A stretch of DNA of 64,000 bases from Pulveribacter suum. Its GTDB lineage: Bacteria > Pseudomonadota > Gammaproteobacteria > Burkholderiales > Burkholderiaceae_C. The first letter of the stretch is position 1, and the number at the start of each line of letters is the position of its first letter. A program made the position numbers and the translations under genes. A model generated the notes under the pieces. That model was not told the origin of the DNA. It did not search any database and was given only the letters and a program-made list of their open reading frames with translations. The DNA lies in the NCBI RefSeq assembly GCF_003013695.1, contig NZ_CP027792.1:1570501-1634500 (forward strand), given 5' to 3'. Positions 47,871 to 59,155 of the stretch are shown in pieces.

Positions 47871-48578
47871 TCAGTAGCGGTCGCGGTAGTGGCGCGGCGG
47901 GCGGTAGGGATTGCCCCAGCTGTCGCGGTATTCGATCACGGTGACGGGCGGCGTCATGTACGCCGGCGGCCCGGGCGGAGTGGCCACCACCACGCCCGGC
48001 TGCACGTAGCGCCCGCCGTCGCCGTAAACCGGCGCCTGGCCGGGGTAGGGCGGCTGGCTGGGGTAAGGGGCCTGGCCCGGGTAGGGCGGCTGGGCCATGC
48101 CGGGCACGGCCGGCTGCACGCTCAGGGCGATCCAGCTGCCCGGGTCGGTCTGCGTGCGGGTGCTGTACTGGCGGCCGGCGTATTCATACACCACGTCATA
48201 GCCGATGACGCGGTTGTCGTAGTAGGTCTCGGTGGTGCAGCGCTGCACGTTCTCGTAGCCGGGGCGGCCGGACTCGATGCTGTTGCCCAGCACGGCGCCG
48301 CCGATCAGCCCGATGGCCGTGGCTGCGGCCCGGCCGCTGCCCCCGCCGATGGCATTGCCGGCCGCGCCGCCGGCGATGGCGCCCAGCACGGCGCCCGCAC
48401 CGCTGGGCGCGCGCCCGCCGCTGTAGATGGTCTCGTTGCCGCAGACCTGCTGAGGCGTGGCGACTTGCTGGGTAATGGGCGTGGCCGACAGCACGCGGCC
48501 CATCTCCTGCGCCTGGGCGGCCAGCGCGGCGCTGGCGGCCAGGGCGGCGAGCGCGAAGGTCTTGAAAGTCATGGTCAT
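47871..48578 (-). CDS. Glycine-zipper 2TM domain protein, exported
   Basis: Protein of 235 aa with an N-terminal signal peptide (FALAALAASAALAAQAQ). The glycine zipper spans about residues 60-100 (GAGAVLGAIAGGAAGNAIGGG ... AIGLIGGAVLGNSI), followed by QRCTTETYYDNRVIGYDVVYEYAG, which is common in this outer-membrane-associated family. A Pro/Tyr-rich repeat (PPYPGQAPYPSQPPYPGQAP) and a YRDSWGNPYRPPRHYRDRY tail complete it. Function unknown; such proteins are envelope-associated. AAAGGAG lies 10 nt before the ATG. Confidence 0.82.
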   Translation of the reverse strand: MTMTFKTFALAALAASAALAAQAQEMGRVLSATPITQQVATPQQVCGNETIYSGGRAPSGAGAVLGAIAGGAAGNAIGGGSGRAAATAIGLIGGAVLGNSIESGRPGYENVQRCTTETYYDNRVIGYDVVYEYAGRQYSTRTQTDPGSWIALSVQPAVPGMAQPPYPGQAPYPSQPPYPGQAPVYGDGGRYVQPGVVVATPPGPPAYMTPPVTVIEYRDSWGNPYRPPRHYRDRY

Positions 48579-48688
48579 GGGCGAAAAGCTCCTTTCGGTT
48601 GGCAGATAACGCGCCAGTAATGCGGGAAGTTTCGCCTGCGCCCGTCAACCCTGGTGTGGCCAGACGTAAAGATGCGTAAAGGCGCGGG

Positions 48689-49063
48689 TCAGGCAGCGGC
48701 GCGCGCGGCCAGCCGCTCGTCCCAGGCCTGCGGCGCAAAGCCCACGGTGATGGCGTCGCCCCACTCCACCACCGGGCGCTTGATGAGCGAAGGCTGCGCG
48801 AGCAGCAGCGCAGCCAGGCCGGCCGGGTCGGCGGCGCGGGCCTGCGTGGCTGCGTCCAGGCGCCGCCAGGTGGTGCCCTGGCGGTTGAGCACGCGCTCGG
48901 GGCCGGCGGCCTGCAGCCACTGCTGCAGCCGGTCAGCCGGCACGCCCAGCTTCTTGAAGTCGTGCAAGGCGTGCGGCACGCCGCGCTCGGCCAGCCAGGC
49001 GCGGGCCTTCTTCACGGTGTCGCAGTTGGGAATGCCGTAGAGGGTGACGGTGGGGGTACTCAT
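48689..49063 (-). CDS. ArsC/Spx-family reductase (YffB-like)
   Basis: Thioredoxin-fold protein of 124 aa. It starts VTLYGIPNCDTVKKARAWLAERGVPHALHDFKK: the active site has a single cysteine (PNCDTVKKA) as in YffB/Spx-like proteins rather than the CX2C of thioredoxins. The C-terminal LLLAQPSLIKRPVVEWG and VGFAPQAWDERL match the family. It is not next to arsenic-resistance genes, so an arsenate reductase role is unlikely. Divergent from folC. Confidence 0.88.
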   Translation of the reverse strand: MSTPTVTLYGIPNCDTVKKARAWLAERGVPHALHDFKKLGVPADRLQQWLQAAGPERVLNRQGTTWRRLDAATQARAADPAGLAALLLAQPSLIKRPVVEWGDAITVGFAPQAWDERLAARAAA

Positions 49064-49111
49064 GGCCGCCGATCATGGGCCATGCCCGGCTCGGCGACAA
49101 TCACGCCCGCC

Positions 49112-50440
49112 ATGCAAACCGCCACCGCCAAGACCCTGTCCGACTGGCTGCACCACTGCGAGCAGCTGCACCCCAAGAACATCGAGATGGGCCTGGAGCG
49201 CGTGGGCGAGGTGGCCCGGCGGCTGCAGCTGGCCTTCAAGTGCCCGGTCATCACCGTGGCCGGCACCAACGGCAAGGGCTCGACCTGCGCCATGCTGGAG
49301 GCCGTCTGCCTGCAGGCCGGCTACCGCCCCGGGGTCTATACCTCGCCGCACCTGGTGCGCTTCGAAGAGCGCTGCCGCATCCGCGGCGAGAGCGTGGCCG
49401 CCGACGCCCTGGCGCCGCACTTCGAGGCGGTGGAGCGCGCCCGCACGCAGGACGGGGACGAGGTCTCGCTGACCTACTTCGAATTCACCACCCTGGCCAT
49501 CCTGCGGCTGATGAGCCAGGCGCCGCTGGACGTGGCCATCCTGGAGGTCGGCCTGGGCGGGCGGCTGGACGCCACCAACATCATCGATGCCGACTGCGCC
49601 GTGATCACCAGCGTGGACGTGGACCATGTGGAATTCCTCGGCCCCGACCGCGAGAGCATCGGCCGCGAGAAGGCGGGCATCATGCGCGCCGGCCGCCCGG
49701 TGATCGTGAGCGACCCCGTGCCGCCGGCCAGCGTGATCGAGCGTGCCCGCGAGATCGGCGCCGACCTGTGGCGCTTCGGCCAGGACTTCAACTACACCGG
49801 CGACAAGCAGCAGTGGGCCTGGGCCGGGCGCGGGCGGCGCTATGCCGGCCTGGCCTACCCGGCGCTGCGCGGGGCCAACCAGCTGCTCAACGCCTCGGGC
49901 GCGCTGGCCGCGCTGGAGGCGCTGCGCGAGCAGCTGCCGATCACTGCGCAGGCGGTGCGCGCCGGCCTGGCGCTGGTGGAGTTGCCCGGGCGCTTCCAGA
50001 TCGTGCCCGGCCAGCCCGCGCTGGTGCTGGACGTGGCGCACAACCCGCACTCGGTGGCGGCCCTCACGGCCAACCTGGACGCTATGGGCTACTTTCCCAC
50101 CACGCATGCCATCTTCGGTGCCATGGCGGACAAGGATCTCGCGCCCATGCTGGCCAAGGTCGGCCCGCTGATCGACCGCTGGTACTTCACCAACCTGGAC
50201 ACGCCGCGCGCCCTCACGGCGCAGCAGCTGCAGCAGCGCTGGGGCGCCCTGCAGATCGCCGCCGGCGCCCAGCGCGAAGTGCCCACCAGCACCCACGCCA
50301 GCCCGCTGCAGGCGCTCGCCGCCGTCATGGAGGTGGCAGACCCGGCTGATAGAATCGTCGTCTTTGGCTCCTTCTACACGGTGGGTGGCGTGCTCCAGCA
50401 GGGGGTGCCCCGCCTGCAGGCCAAGCACCTGGGGGCTTAG
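49112..50440 (+). CDS. folC: Bifunctional folylpolyglutamate/dihydrofolate synthase
   Basis: Mur ligase family protein of 442 aa. ATP loop VAGTNGKGSTCAMLEAV, then YTSPHLVRFEERCRI, TYFEFTTLAILRL, VGLGGRLDATNI and VDVDHVEFLGPDRESIGREKAGIMR, with LDVAHNPHSV in the C-terminal domain. It adds glutamate to dihydropteroate and folates. The ATG at 49112 was chosen; 49082 is an in-frame alternative without a ribosome binding site. The TAG stop at 50438-50440 shares its G with MITE-like element 3. Followed by dedD-like, cvpA and purF, the classical E. coli order. Confidence 0.95.
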   Translation: MQTATAKTLSDWLHHCEQLHPKNIEMGLERVGEVARRLQLAFKCPVITVAGTNGKGSTCAMLEAVCLQAGYRPGVYTSPHLVRFEERCRIRGESVAADALAPHFEAVERARTQDGDEVSLTYFEFTTLAILRLMSQAPLDVAILEVGLGGRLDATNIIDADCAVITSVDVDHVEFLGPDRESIGREKAGIMRAGRPVIVSDPVPPASVIERAREIGADLWRFGQDFNYTGDKQQWAWAGRGRRYAGLAYPALRGANQLLNASGALAALEALREQLPITAQAVRAGLALVELPGRFQIVPGQPALVLDVAHNPHSVAALTANLDAMGYFPTTHAIFGAMADKDLAPMLAKVGPLIDRWYFTNLDTPRALTAQQLQQRWGALQIAAGAQREVPTSTHASPLQALAAVMEVADPADRIVVFGSFYTVGGVLQQGVPRLQAKHLGA

Positions 50441-50603
50441 GAACGTGTTTACGATCTCCGCGCGGGTGTGCAGTCGCGGCCTCGGGCGGTCTGCTTCGTT
50501 GCAAATCCTCGCGATAGCACAGGCTATCGCTGCGGTTTGCTCCTCGCAGCCCATCCCGATCCGCATCCCGCGCCCCCGCGCGCGGAGAGCGTAAACGCGT
50601 TCC
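50440..50603. mobile_element. MITE-like nested palindromic element 3 (164 bp)
   Basis: Terminal inverted repeats of 25 bp with 23 matches (50440-50464 and 50579-50603; outer end GGAACGTGTTTACG). An apical hairpin GCGATAGC / GCTATCGC with ACAG loop is at the centre. Non-coding. It starts on the last base of the folC stop and ends 27 bp before the SPOR gene. Confidence 0.78.
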
Positions 50604-50630
50604 AAGGCCAAGCCCTTCCTCCCCCTGTCC

Positions 50631-51473
50631 ATGGCATTTTTCAAGTTTCGCTGGCCCGGCAAGGCCCAGGCGCAGGCCGACAAGGCCAAGCCGGCCAGGC
50701 GTGCGTCATCCTCCCCCGCCGCGCGCGCCCCTCAGGCCGAAAGCCTGGAGGACATGCGCCGCCGCGCACGCCACCGCCTGATCGGAGCCGCCGTGCTGGT
50801 GCTGGCCGGTGTGGTGGGCTTTCCGCTGCTGTTCGACTCGCAGCCGCGGCCCATCCCCGTGAACGTGGCCATCGACATTCCTGACCGCAACAAGGTCGCG
50901 CCGCTGGTGGTGCCGCACGAGGCCGAGCCGGCTGCAGCGCCGGCGATGCGCGAGAGCGCCTCGGCCGGCCTGGGCGACGGCGAAGAGCTGCTGCCTGCCG
51001 CTGCGCCCGTGCTGGCACCGCCGCCCGCCCCCAAGCCCGAGCCGAAGCCGGACCCCAAACCTGAGCCGAAGGCCGAGCACAAGCCTGAACCCCGACCCGA
51101 GCCCAAGCCGGAGGCTAAACCGGAGCCCAAGCCCGAACCCAGGCCGGACCCCCGGCCCGCCGCGCGCAGCGACGACGCTGCCCGGGCCCGTGCGCTGCTG
51201 GAGGGGCGCCAGCCGGCGCCGGCCGCGCCTGCTGCCGAGGCCGCAGGCCGCTTCATCGTGCAGGTGGGCGCCTTTGCCGATGCCGACAAGGCGCGCGAGG
51301 TGCAGGGCAGGCTGGAGCGATCGGGCCTGAAGGCCTACACCCAGGCGGTGGACACCAGGGACGGGCGCCGCACCCGCGTGCGCGTGGGGCCGTTTTCCAG
51401 CCGCGCCGAGGCCGACAAGGCGGCCGAGCGCGTCAAGGGCGCCGGCCTGTCCGGTGCCGTGCTGGCGCTGTAG
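50631..51473 (+). CDS. SPOR domain protein (DedD-like)
   Basis: Membrane-anchored protein of 280 aa. A cytoplasmic basic N-terminus, one membrane helix (about 49-68, RLIGAAVLVLAGVVGFPLLF), a long periplasmic Pro/Glu/Lys linker (PKPEPKPDPKPEPKAEHKPEP, about 133-178) and the C-terminal SPOR domain (about 205-280, GRFIVQVGAFADADKAREVQGRL) that binds denuded septal peptidoglycan. Likely a cell-division protein at the septum, DedD in the folC-dedD-cvpA-purF order. The repetitive PEPK region encodes a rigid spacer. Confidence 0.88.
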   Translation: MAFFKFRWPGKAQAQADKAKPARRASSSPAARAPQAESLEDMRRRARHRLIGAAVLVLAGVVGFPLLFDSQPRPIPVNVAIDIPDRNKVAPLVVPHEAEPAAAPAMRESASAGLGDGEELLPAAAPVLAPPPAPKPEPKPDPKPEPKAEHKPEPRPEPKPEAKPEPKPEPRPDPRPAARSDDAARARALLEGRQPAPAAPAAEAAGRFIVQVGAFADADKAREVQGRLERSGLKAYTQAVDTRDGRRTRVRVGPFSSRAEADKAAERVKGAGLSGAVLAL

Positions 51474-51527
51474 GCGCGCGCGCCGCGCGGCCCTTCTTTT
51501 TCGTCCACCCACACGCACGACTGCCCA

Positions 51528-52019
51528 ATGGCGGCACTGGACTGGATCTTCGTGGCGGTGCTGGGCGCGTCGCTGCTCATCGGGGCGTGGCGCGGGCTGG
51601 TGTTCGAGCTGCTGTCGCTGGCCGGCTGGGTGGCAGCGTTTTTTGCGGCGCAGTGGTTTGCGGCCGACGTCGGCGAGCGGCTGCCGATGGGCGAGCCCGA
51701 TGCCGCCTGGCGGCACGTGGCCGGCTTCGCGCTGGTATTCATCGCGGCGGTGTTTGCCTGCTCGCTGCTGGCCTGGCTGCTCAAGAAGCTGGTCGATGCC
51801 GTGGGCCTGCGGCCGGCCGACCGGGCGCTGGGCGCGCTGTTCGGCGTGCTGCGCGGCGTGGTGCTGCTGCTGGCGGGCACCCTGGTGGTGGGCTGGATGC
51901 AGCTGGGCGATGCGCCCTGGTGGCGCCAGTCGCAGGGCGCGCCGCTGCTGCAGCTGGCCCTGCAAGGCCTGCAGCCGGCGCTGCCGCAGGCGATGGGAAG
52001 GCATGTGCCGGTCTGGTAG
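51528..52019 (+). CDS. cvpA: CvpA family membrane protein
   Basis: Protein of 163 aa with four membrane helices. It starts MAALDWIFVAVLGASLLIGAWRGLVFELLSLAGWVAAFFAAQ, the CvpA hallmark, and has PADRALGALFGVLRG in the second half. CvpA is linked to colicin V production and purine genes in E. coli and to envelope stress elsewhere; its mechanism is not clear. It lies 92 bp upstream of purF. Confidence 0.9.
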   Translation: MAALDWIFVAVLGASLLIGAWRGLVFELLSLAGWVAAFFAAQWFAADVGERLPMGEPDAAWRHVAGFALVFIAAVFACSLLAWLLKKLVDAVGLRPADRALGALFGVLRGVVLLLAGTLVVGWMQLGDAPWWRQSQGAPLLQLALQGLQPALPQAMGRHVPVW

Positions 52020-52111
52020 GGCCGGCGGGCGGACGACTATTTTTTGGGGGCGGCCACAAGCGGCCTCTTGGCAACACAGCACACTCACTCACTTCAGCGC
52101 GAGAAACATCT

Positions 52112-53629
<1,518 letters not shown>

Positions 53630-53649
53630 GGCGGGCTGCTGCTCCTGAA

Positions 53650-53742
53650 AGGTGAGCTGCCAGCGCTTGGCCTACAACGGTTTCAGCATGAAAATGCTTT
53701 GAAAGCAGCATCCATAAAGCGCCAGCAGCTATTGTTTTTGAC
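53650..53742. repeat. Two opposed half copies of the short palindrome
   Basis: AGCTGCCAGCGCTTGG (53655-53670) and AAGCGCCAGCAGCTATTG (from 53717), about 45 bp apart, between purF and metZ. A GCATGAAAATGC hairpin lies between. The right half reaches to within 17 bp of the metZ start. Confidence 0.8.
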
Positions 53743-53758
53743 AAAAGAGACCTCCACA

Positions 53759-54973
53759 GTGACCGATTCCACCCTGCCCGACGGCCTGCACCCCGAGACC
53801 CTGGCCGTGCGCGAGGCCGTCGCCCGCAGCCACTTCGGCGAGCACAGCGAAGCCCTGTACCTGACCAGCAGCTTCGTGCAAAGCGACTGCGACAGCGCCG
53901 CGCGCCGCTTCTCGGGCGAGGAGCAAGGCTATACCTACACCCGCACCGGCAACCCCACGGTCGCCAGCTTCGAGCGCCGCCTGGCCGCCATGGAGGGCAC
54001 CGAATGCGCCGTGGCCACGGGCACCGGCATGTCGGCCATCCTCCTGATGGCGCTCACGGTGCTCAAGAGCGGCGACCACGTGGTGGCCTCGCAGTCGATG
54101 TTCGGCTCGACGCTGAAACTGCTGGGCAGCGAGATGGCGCGCTTCGGGGTGGAGACGACCTTCGTGTCGCAGACCGATGTGCAGGCCTGGGCAGCGGCCA
54201 TCCGCCCCAACACGCGCCTGCTGTTTGCCGAGACGCCCACCAACCCGCTGGGCGACCTGTGCGACATCGCCGCGCTGGCTGCCGTTGCGCACGAGCGCGG
54301 CATCCTGCTGGCGGTGGACAACAGCTTTTGCTCGCCCGTGCTGCAGCGCCCGGCGCTGCTGGGCGCCGACCTGGTGGTCTATTCGGGCACCAAGATCCTG
54401 GAGGGCCAGGGCCGCGTCATGTCCGGCGCCGTCTGCGGCACGCGGGCGCTGGTGGACAAGGTCATGGGCACTTTCATGCGCAGCGCGGGGCTGAACCTGT
54501 CGCCCTTCAACGCCTGGGTGGTGCTCAAGGGCCTGGAGACCCTGGGCCTGCGCGTGCGCGCGCAGAGCGCGGCGGCCCTGGACCTGGCCGCGTGGCTGGA
54601 GCAGCACCCCAAGGTCGCCCGCGTGCATTACTCGGGCCTAGCCAGCCACCCGCAGCACGAGCTGGCCATGCGCCAGCAGGGCGGCCTGGGCGGGCCGGTG
54701 CTGGCGTTCGACGTGGTGGGGCAGGGGCCGCAGCAGCTGCGCGCCAACGCCTTTCACGTGATCGACAGCACCCGCGTGTGCTCCATCACCGCCAACCTGG
54801 GCGACGTGAAGACCACCATCACCCACCCGGCCAGCACCTCGCACGGGCGCCTGAGCGAAGAGCAGCGCGCCGCCGCCGGCATCGGCCAAGGGCTGGTCCG
54901 CGTTTCCGTGGGCCTGGAACATCTCGACGATCTGAAGGCCGACCTGTTGCGCGGCCTGGATACCCTCGCATGA
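53759..54973 (+). CDS. metZ: O-succinylhomoserine sulfhydrylase
   Basis: Cys/Met metabolism PLP enzyme of 404 aa. [61 protein letters not shown], and the Schiff-base lysine in [19 protein letters not shown]. It makes homocysteine from O-succinyl- (or O-acetyl-) homoserine and sulfide. A GTG start at 53759 was chosen ([21 protein letters not shown]) because conservation begins there; an upstream ATG at 53699 would read through the repeat. The stop overlaps the gltX start (ATGA). Confidence 0.92.
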   Translation: MTDSTLPDGLHPETLAVREAVARSHFGEHSEALYLTSSFVQSDCDSAARRFSGEEQGYTYTRTGNPTVASFERRLAAMEGTECAVATGTGMSAILLMALTVLKSGDHVVASQSMFGSTLKLLGSEMARFGVETTFVSQTDVQAWAAAIRPNTRLLFAETPTNPLGDLCDIAALAAVAHERGILLAVDNSFCSPVLQRPALLGADLVVYSGTKILEGQGRVMSGAVCGTRALVDKVMGTFMRSAGLNLSPFNAWVVLKGLETLGLRVRAQSAAALDLAAWLEQHPKVARVHYSGLASHPQHELAMRQQGGLGGPVLAFDVVGQGPQQLRANAFHVIDSTRVCSITANLGDVKTTITHPASTSHGRLSEEQRAAAGIGQGLVRVSVGLEHLDDLKADLLRGLDTLA

Positions 54974-56382
54974 CCACAAACACCAAAGTCCGCACCCGCT
55001 TCGCCCCGTCCCCTACGGGCTTCATCCACCTGGGCAACATTCGCTCGGCGCTGTACCCCTGGGCGTTCGCGCGCTCGCAGGGCGGCGACTTCATCCTGCG
55101 CATCGAGGACACGGACGTGGAGCGCTCCACCCAGGCCGCCGTGGACGTGATCCTGGAAGGCATGCAGTGGCTGCAGCTGGACATCGACGAGGGCCCGTTC
55201 TTCCAGATGCAGCGCATGGACCGCTATCGCGCCGTGCTGGCGCAACTGGTCGCCAGCGGCCACGTCTATCCCTGCTACATGAGCGTGGAGGAGCTGGACG
55301 CCCTGCGCGAGCGCCAGACCGCCGCCAAGGAAAAGCCCCGCTACGACGGCACCTGGCGGCCCGAGCCCGGCAAGGTGCTGCCACCCGTGCCGGAGGGCGT
55401 GCAGCCCGTGCTGCGCTTCAAGACGCCGCAGGACGGCGTGGTCGCCTGGGATGACAAGTGCAAGGGCCGCATCGAGTTCCAGAACAGCGAACTCGACGAC
55501 CTGGTCATCGCCCGCCCGGACGGCACGCCCACGTACAACTTCTGCGTCTGCGTGGACGACATCGACATGCGCATCACCCACGTGATCCGCGGCGATGACC
55601 ACGTGAACAACACGCCGCGCCAGATCCACATATTCGAGGCCCTCGGAGCGGCCGTGCCGGTCTTTGCCCACCTGCCCACCGTGCTCAACGAGCAGGGCGA
55701 GAAGATGAGCAAGAGGAACGGCGCCAAGGCCGTCACCCAGTACGCGGCCGAGGGCTATCTGCCTGATGCCATGGTCAACTACCTGGCGCGTCTGGGCTGG
55801 AGCCACGGCGACGACGAGATCTTCTCGCGCGCGCAGTTTCTGCAGTGGTTCGGCCTGGACCACCTGGGCCGCAGCGCCGGCCAGTTCGACGAGGCCAAGC
55901 TGCGCTGGGTCAATGCCCAGCACCTGAGGGCGCTGGACGACGCGCAGCTGGCCACGCTGGTGCGCCCCTTCGTGCTGCAGACCGGCGTGGGCGCCGGGCA
56001 GCTGGACCACGATGATCGCCTGCCGCGCATCTGCGCGCTGTTCAAGGACCGCTGCGACACGCTGGTGGACCTGGCCGGCTGGGCGCGGCTGTTCTACGTG
56101 GACGCCATCGAGCGCAACGACGAGGACGCGGCAAAGCACCTGACGCAGGCTCCGGCCGCGCTGCTGGAGGCTTTTGCCGCCGCCATCGCCGCCGTGCAGT
56201 GGGACCGGGAATCGATCGCCGCCGCCATCAAGCAGGTGCTGAAAGAGCAGGGCGCCAAGATGCCGCAGCTGGCCATGCCGGTGCGCGTGCTGACCCTGGG
56301 CACGGCGCACACGCCATCGGTGGATGCGGTGCTGGAATTGCTCGGACGCGAAAAAATCCTGGCGCGTTTGAAAAGCCTCTGA
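54970..56382 (+). CDS. gltX: Glutamate-tRNA ligase
   Basis: Class I aminoacyl-tRNA synthetase of 470 aa. [25 protein letters not shown] contains the HIGH-type motif (HLGN), and [13 protein letters not shown] is the KMSKS-type loop; [11 protein letters not shown] lies between. The C-terminal helical domain binds the anticodon. It charges tRNA-Glu, and two tRNA-Glu genes follow directly. The tRNA promoter -35 lies within its last codons. Confidence 0.96.
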   Translation: MTTNTKVRTRFAPSPTGFIHLGNIRSALYPWAFARSQGGDFILRIEDTDVERSTQAAVDVILEGMQWLQLDIDEGPFFQMQRMDRYRAVLAQLVASGHVYPCYMSVEELDALRERQTAAKEKPRYDGTWRPEPGKVLPPVPEGVQPVLRFKTPQDGVVAWDDKCKGRIEFQNSELDDLVIARPDGTPTYNFCVCVDDIDMRITHVIRGDDHVNNTPRQIHIFEALGAAVPVFAHLPTVLNEQGEKMSKRNGAKAVTQYAAEGYLPDAMVNYLARLGWSHGDDEIFSRAQFLQWFGLDHLGRSAGQFDEAKLRWVNAQHLRALDDAQLATLVRPFVLQTGVGAGQLDHDDRLPRICALFKDRCDTLVDLAGWARLFYVDAIERNDEDAAKHLTQAPAALLEAFAAAIAAVQWDRESIAAAIKQVLKEQGAKMPQLAMPVRVLTLGTAHTPSVDAVLELLGREKILARLKSL

Positions 56383-56397
56383 AAACCTGTCTATAAT
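56368..56397 (+). promoter_or_regulatory. Sigma-70 promoter of the tRNA cluster
   Basis: TTGAAA (56368-56373), 18-bp spacer, TATAAT (56392-56397), about 50 bp before the first tRNA. The discriminator after the -10 is GC-containing (TCGAGGC), as in stringently controlled stable-RNA promoters. The -35 is inside the gltX 3' end. Confidence 0.75.
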
Positions 56398-56447
56398 TCG
56401 AGGCTCAGCAGATGGCGGCGGCAAGCGATTGCCTTTGTTGTCTGAGT

Positions 56448-56523
<76 letters not shown>

Positions 56524-56556
56524 CTGGTTGTTTTTGAACGCAAGTTCTTAGGTTTT

Positions 56557-56632
56557 GACCCTATCGTCTAGAGGCCTAGGACACTACCCTTTCACGGTAG
56601 GTACCGGGGTTCGAATCCCCGTAGGGTCGCCA
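56557..56632 (+). tRNA. tRNA-Glu (TTC), copy 1
   Basis: 76 nt with encoded CCA. Acceptor GACCCTA/TAGGGTC, anticodon stem CTACC/GGTAG with loop CTTTCAC giving anticodon TTC, and T-arm CGGGGTTCGAATCCCCG. Confidence 0.96.
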
Positions 56633-56679
56633 AGTTTGGCTGCACTTGGACTCACCAGAGTCGCAACGCAGCTACCGCG

Positions 56680-56756
56680 GGAGTGGTAGTTCAGTTGGTT
56701 AGAATACCGGCCTGTCACGCCGGGGGTCGCGGGTTCGAGTCCCGTCCACTCCGCCA
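56680..56756 (+). tRNA. tRNA-Asp (GTC), copy 1
   Basis: 77 nt with encoded CCA. Acceptor GGAGTGG/CCACTCC, anticodon stem CCGGC/GCCGG with loop CTGTCAC giving anticodon GTC, and T-loop TTCGAGT. Confidence 0.96.
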
Positions 56757-56764
56757 AAGTTTTC

Positions 56765-56840
<76 letters not shown>

Positions 56841-56873
56841 CTGGTTGTTTTTGAACGCAAGTTCTTAGGTTTT

Positions 56874-56949
56874 GACCCTATCGTCTAGAGGCCTAGGACA
56901 CTACCCTTTCACGGTAGGTACCGGGGTTCGAATCCCCGTAGGGTCGCCA
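56874..56949 (+). tRNA. tRNA-Glu (TTC), copy 2
   Basis: Sequence identical to the copy at 56557; anticodon TTC, CCA encoded. Confidence 0.96.
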
Positions 56950-56996
56950 AGTTTGGCTGCACTTGGACTCACCAGAGTCGCAACGCAGCTACCGCG

Positions 56997-57073
56997 GGAG
57001 TGGTAGTTCAGTTGGTTAGAATACCGGCCTGTCACGCCGGGGGTCGCGGGTTCGAGTCCCGTCCACTCCGCCA
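56997..57073 (+). tRNA. tRNA-Asp (GTC), copy 2
   Basis: Sequence identical to the copy at 56680; anticodon GTC, CCA encoded. Followed after 7 bp by the terminator. Confidence 0.96.
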
Positions 57074-57080
57074 GAGTTTG

Positions 57081-57116
57081 AAAAGGGCTGCATCGCGAGA
57101 TGCAGCCCTTTTTTTT
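57081..57116 (+). terminator. Intrinsic terminator of the tRNA operon
   Basis: Stem AAAAGGGCTGCATC / GATGCAGCCCTTTT with loop GCGA, followed by a run of eight T. A strong rho-independent terminator 7 bp after the last tRNA. Confidence 0.93.
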
Positions 57117-57163
57117 GCTTCAAACCCCGCCCCATACGCATGAAAAACGCCTGCAGTGCAGGC

Positions 57164-57192
57164 GTGGCAAGCGCGGGGCGCTATCAAAAAGA
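57164..57192. repeat. Degenerate short palindrome copy
   Basis: GTGGCAAGCGCGGGGCGCTA followed by TCAAAAAGA; retains the AAGCG and GCTATCAAAAA ends of the repeat. It abuts the 3' end of the SDR gene. Confidence 0.55.
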
Positions 57193-57194
57193 GA

Positions 57195-57953
<759 letters not shown>

Positions 57954-57975
57954 GTGGCTGTCTCCTGTAGTGCCG

Positions 57976-57991
57976 TTGACGTAAACGTCAA
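57976..57991. promoter_or_regulatory. Palindrome TTGACGTAAACGTCAA upstream of the SDR gene
   Basis: 7-bp perfect arms TTGACGT / ACGTCAA around AA. It resembles the MerR-family sites (LiuR-like) that control acyl-CoA catabolic genes in betaproteobacteria; that link is from memory of the motif shape and is tentative. Confidence 0.5.
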
Positions 57992-58015
57992 TTATCACTG
58001 ACGCCCGGGCAAAAA

Positions 58016-58038
58016 AATGCCCGGCAGGACCGGGCATT
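58016..58038 (-). terminator. Intrinsic terminator of the iron-binding protein gene
   Basis: Stem AATGCCCGG / CCGGGCATT with a 5-nt loop; on the minus strand followed by TTTTT. It lies 21 bp after the stop of the gene at 58059. Confidence 0.85.
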
Positions 58039-58058
58039 CGGGAGCAAGGGGCGGGCGA

Positions 58059-59111
58059 TCAGCGGAAGCCCACACGGTCCAGCATCTGCTGCACCTTGAC
58101 CTGATTGGCGCCCACCGCGCCGATCGGGATGGTTTCGGCCTTGAAGGGCTTGCCGCCCGTCATTGCCTTCAGGGCCGGGTTGTCCAGCTCCACGCCTTTG
58201 GCGGCCGGCCATTCGTTGTTGGCGTTGGCGAAATAATTCTGCGCCTCGGGGCTGGCCAGGTATTCCAGGAACCGGATCGCGTTGTCCTTGTGCTTGGCAT
58301 GGCGTGCCACGCCGCCGCCGGCGATGTTCAGGTGCGTGCCCCAGGAGTCCTGGTTGGGGAACACCACGCCCACTTTTTGCATGATGGCTTTGTCGTCGGC
58401 CTTGTCCGAACGCATGATGCGCGCCAGGTAGTAGCTGTTGGTCACGGCCACTTCGCACTCGCCCGTGGCCACTGCCTTGATCTGGTCGGTGTCGCCGCCC
58501 TTGGGCCAGCGCGCCATGTTGTCCACCATGCCCTTGAGCCAAGCTTGCGTCTTTTGCTCGCCCATGTGCTCCATCACGGCGCCGAACAGGCTCAGGTTGT
58601 AGGGGTGCGAGCCCGAGCGGATGCACAGCCGGTCGCGGTTCTTGGGGTCGCCCAGCTCCTCGTACGTGTCCACGTCCTCGGGCTTGACCTTGGCCTTGTT
58701 ATAGACGATGACGCGGGCCCGCGTGGACAGGCCGAACCAGGCGATGCCGCCATCCGGCGCCGGCTGGGCCCGCAGGTTGGCCGGAATGACGTCCTCCAGC
58801 AGCTTGGAGCGCACGGGCAGAAACAGGCCCTCGGTTTCGCCGCGGTAAAAGCGTGCGGCGTCCACCAGCAAGATGATGTCGGCAGGCGAGGCAGCGCCCT
58901 CGGCCTTCAGGCGCGCCATGATGCCGGCGTCGTCCGAGTCCACGCGGTTGATCTTGATGCCGGTGGTCTTGGTAAAGCCTTCGTACAGCGCCTCATCCGT
59001 GGCGTAGTGGCGTGCGGAGTAGAGGTTGAGCACCTTTTCTTCCTGCGCGCTGGCGGTGCCGGCGGCAGCCAGGACGCAGGTGAGCAGCAGGGTCTTGAGG
59101 CGGATGGACAT
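58059..59111 (-). CDS. Fe(3+) ABC transporter substrate-binding protein
   Basis: Periplasmic protein of 350 aa with a signal peptide (MSIRLKTLLLTCVLAAAGTASA). The mature start EEKVLNLYSARHYATDEALYEGFTKTTGIKINRVD is the FbpA/FutA family hallmark; the paired tyrosines near the C-terminal half (TNSYYLARIM) are the usual iron ligands. It captures ferric iron for an ABC importer, whose permease and ATPase are not adjacent. A Fur-like box lies about 45 bp upstream. The start ATG at 59111 opens the signal peptide directly. Confidence 0.9.
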   Translation of the reverse strand: MSIRLKTLLLTCVLAAAGTASAQEEKVLNLYSARHYATDEALYEGFTKTTGIKINRVDSDDAGIMARLKAEGAASPADIILLVDAARFYRGETEGLFLPVRSKLLEDVIPANLRAQPAPDGGIAWFGLSTRARVIVYNKAKVKPEDVDTYEELGDPKNRDRLCIRSGSHPYNLSLFGAVMEHMGEQKTQAWLKGMVDNMARWPKGGDTDQIKAVATGECEVAVTNSYYLARIMRSDKADDKAIMQKVGVVFPNQDSWGTHLNIAGGGVARHAKHKDNAIRFLEYLASPEAQNYFANANNEWPAAKGVELDNPALKAMTGGKPFKAETIPIGAVGANQVKVQQMLDRVGFR

Positions 59112-59155
59112 GGGCCGGGGTGCTTTCTGTGAAATAGGAACGTTCGGATGATAAA

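Noticed and set aside
51030..51170. Repetitive PEPK-coding DNA
   Set aside because: It is the periplasmic linker of the SPOR protein, in frame and expected for the family.
53699..53758. Upstream ATG extension of metZ
   Set aside because: The extension is translated repeat sequence; conservation begins at the GTG at 53759.
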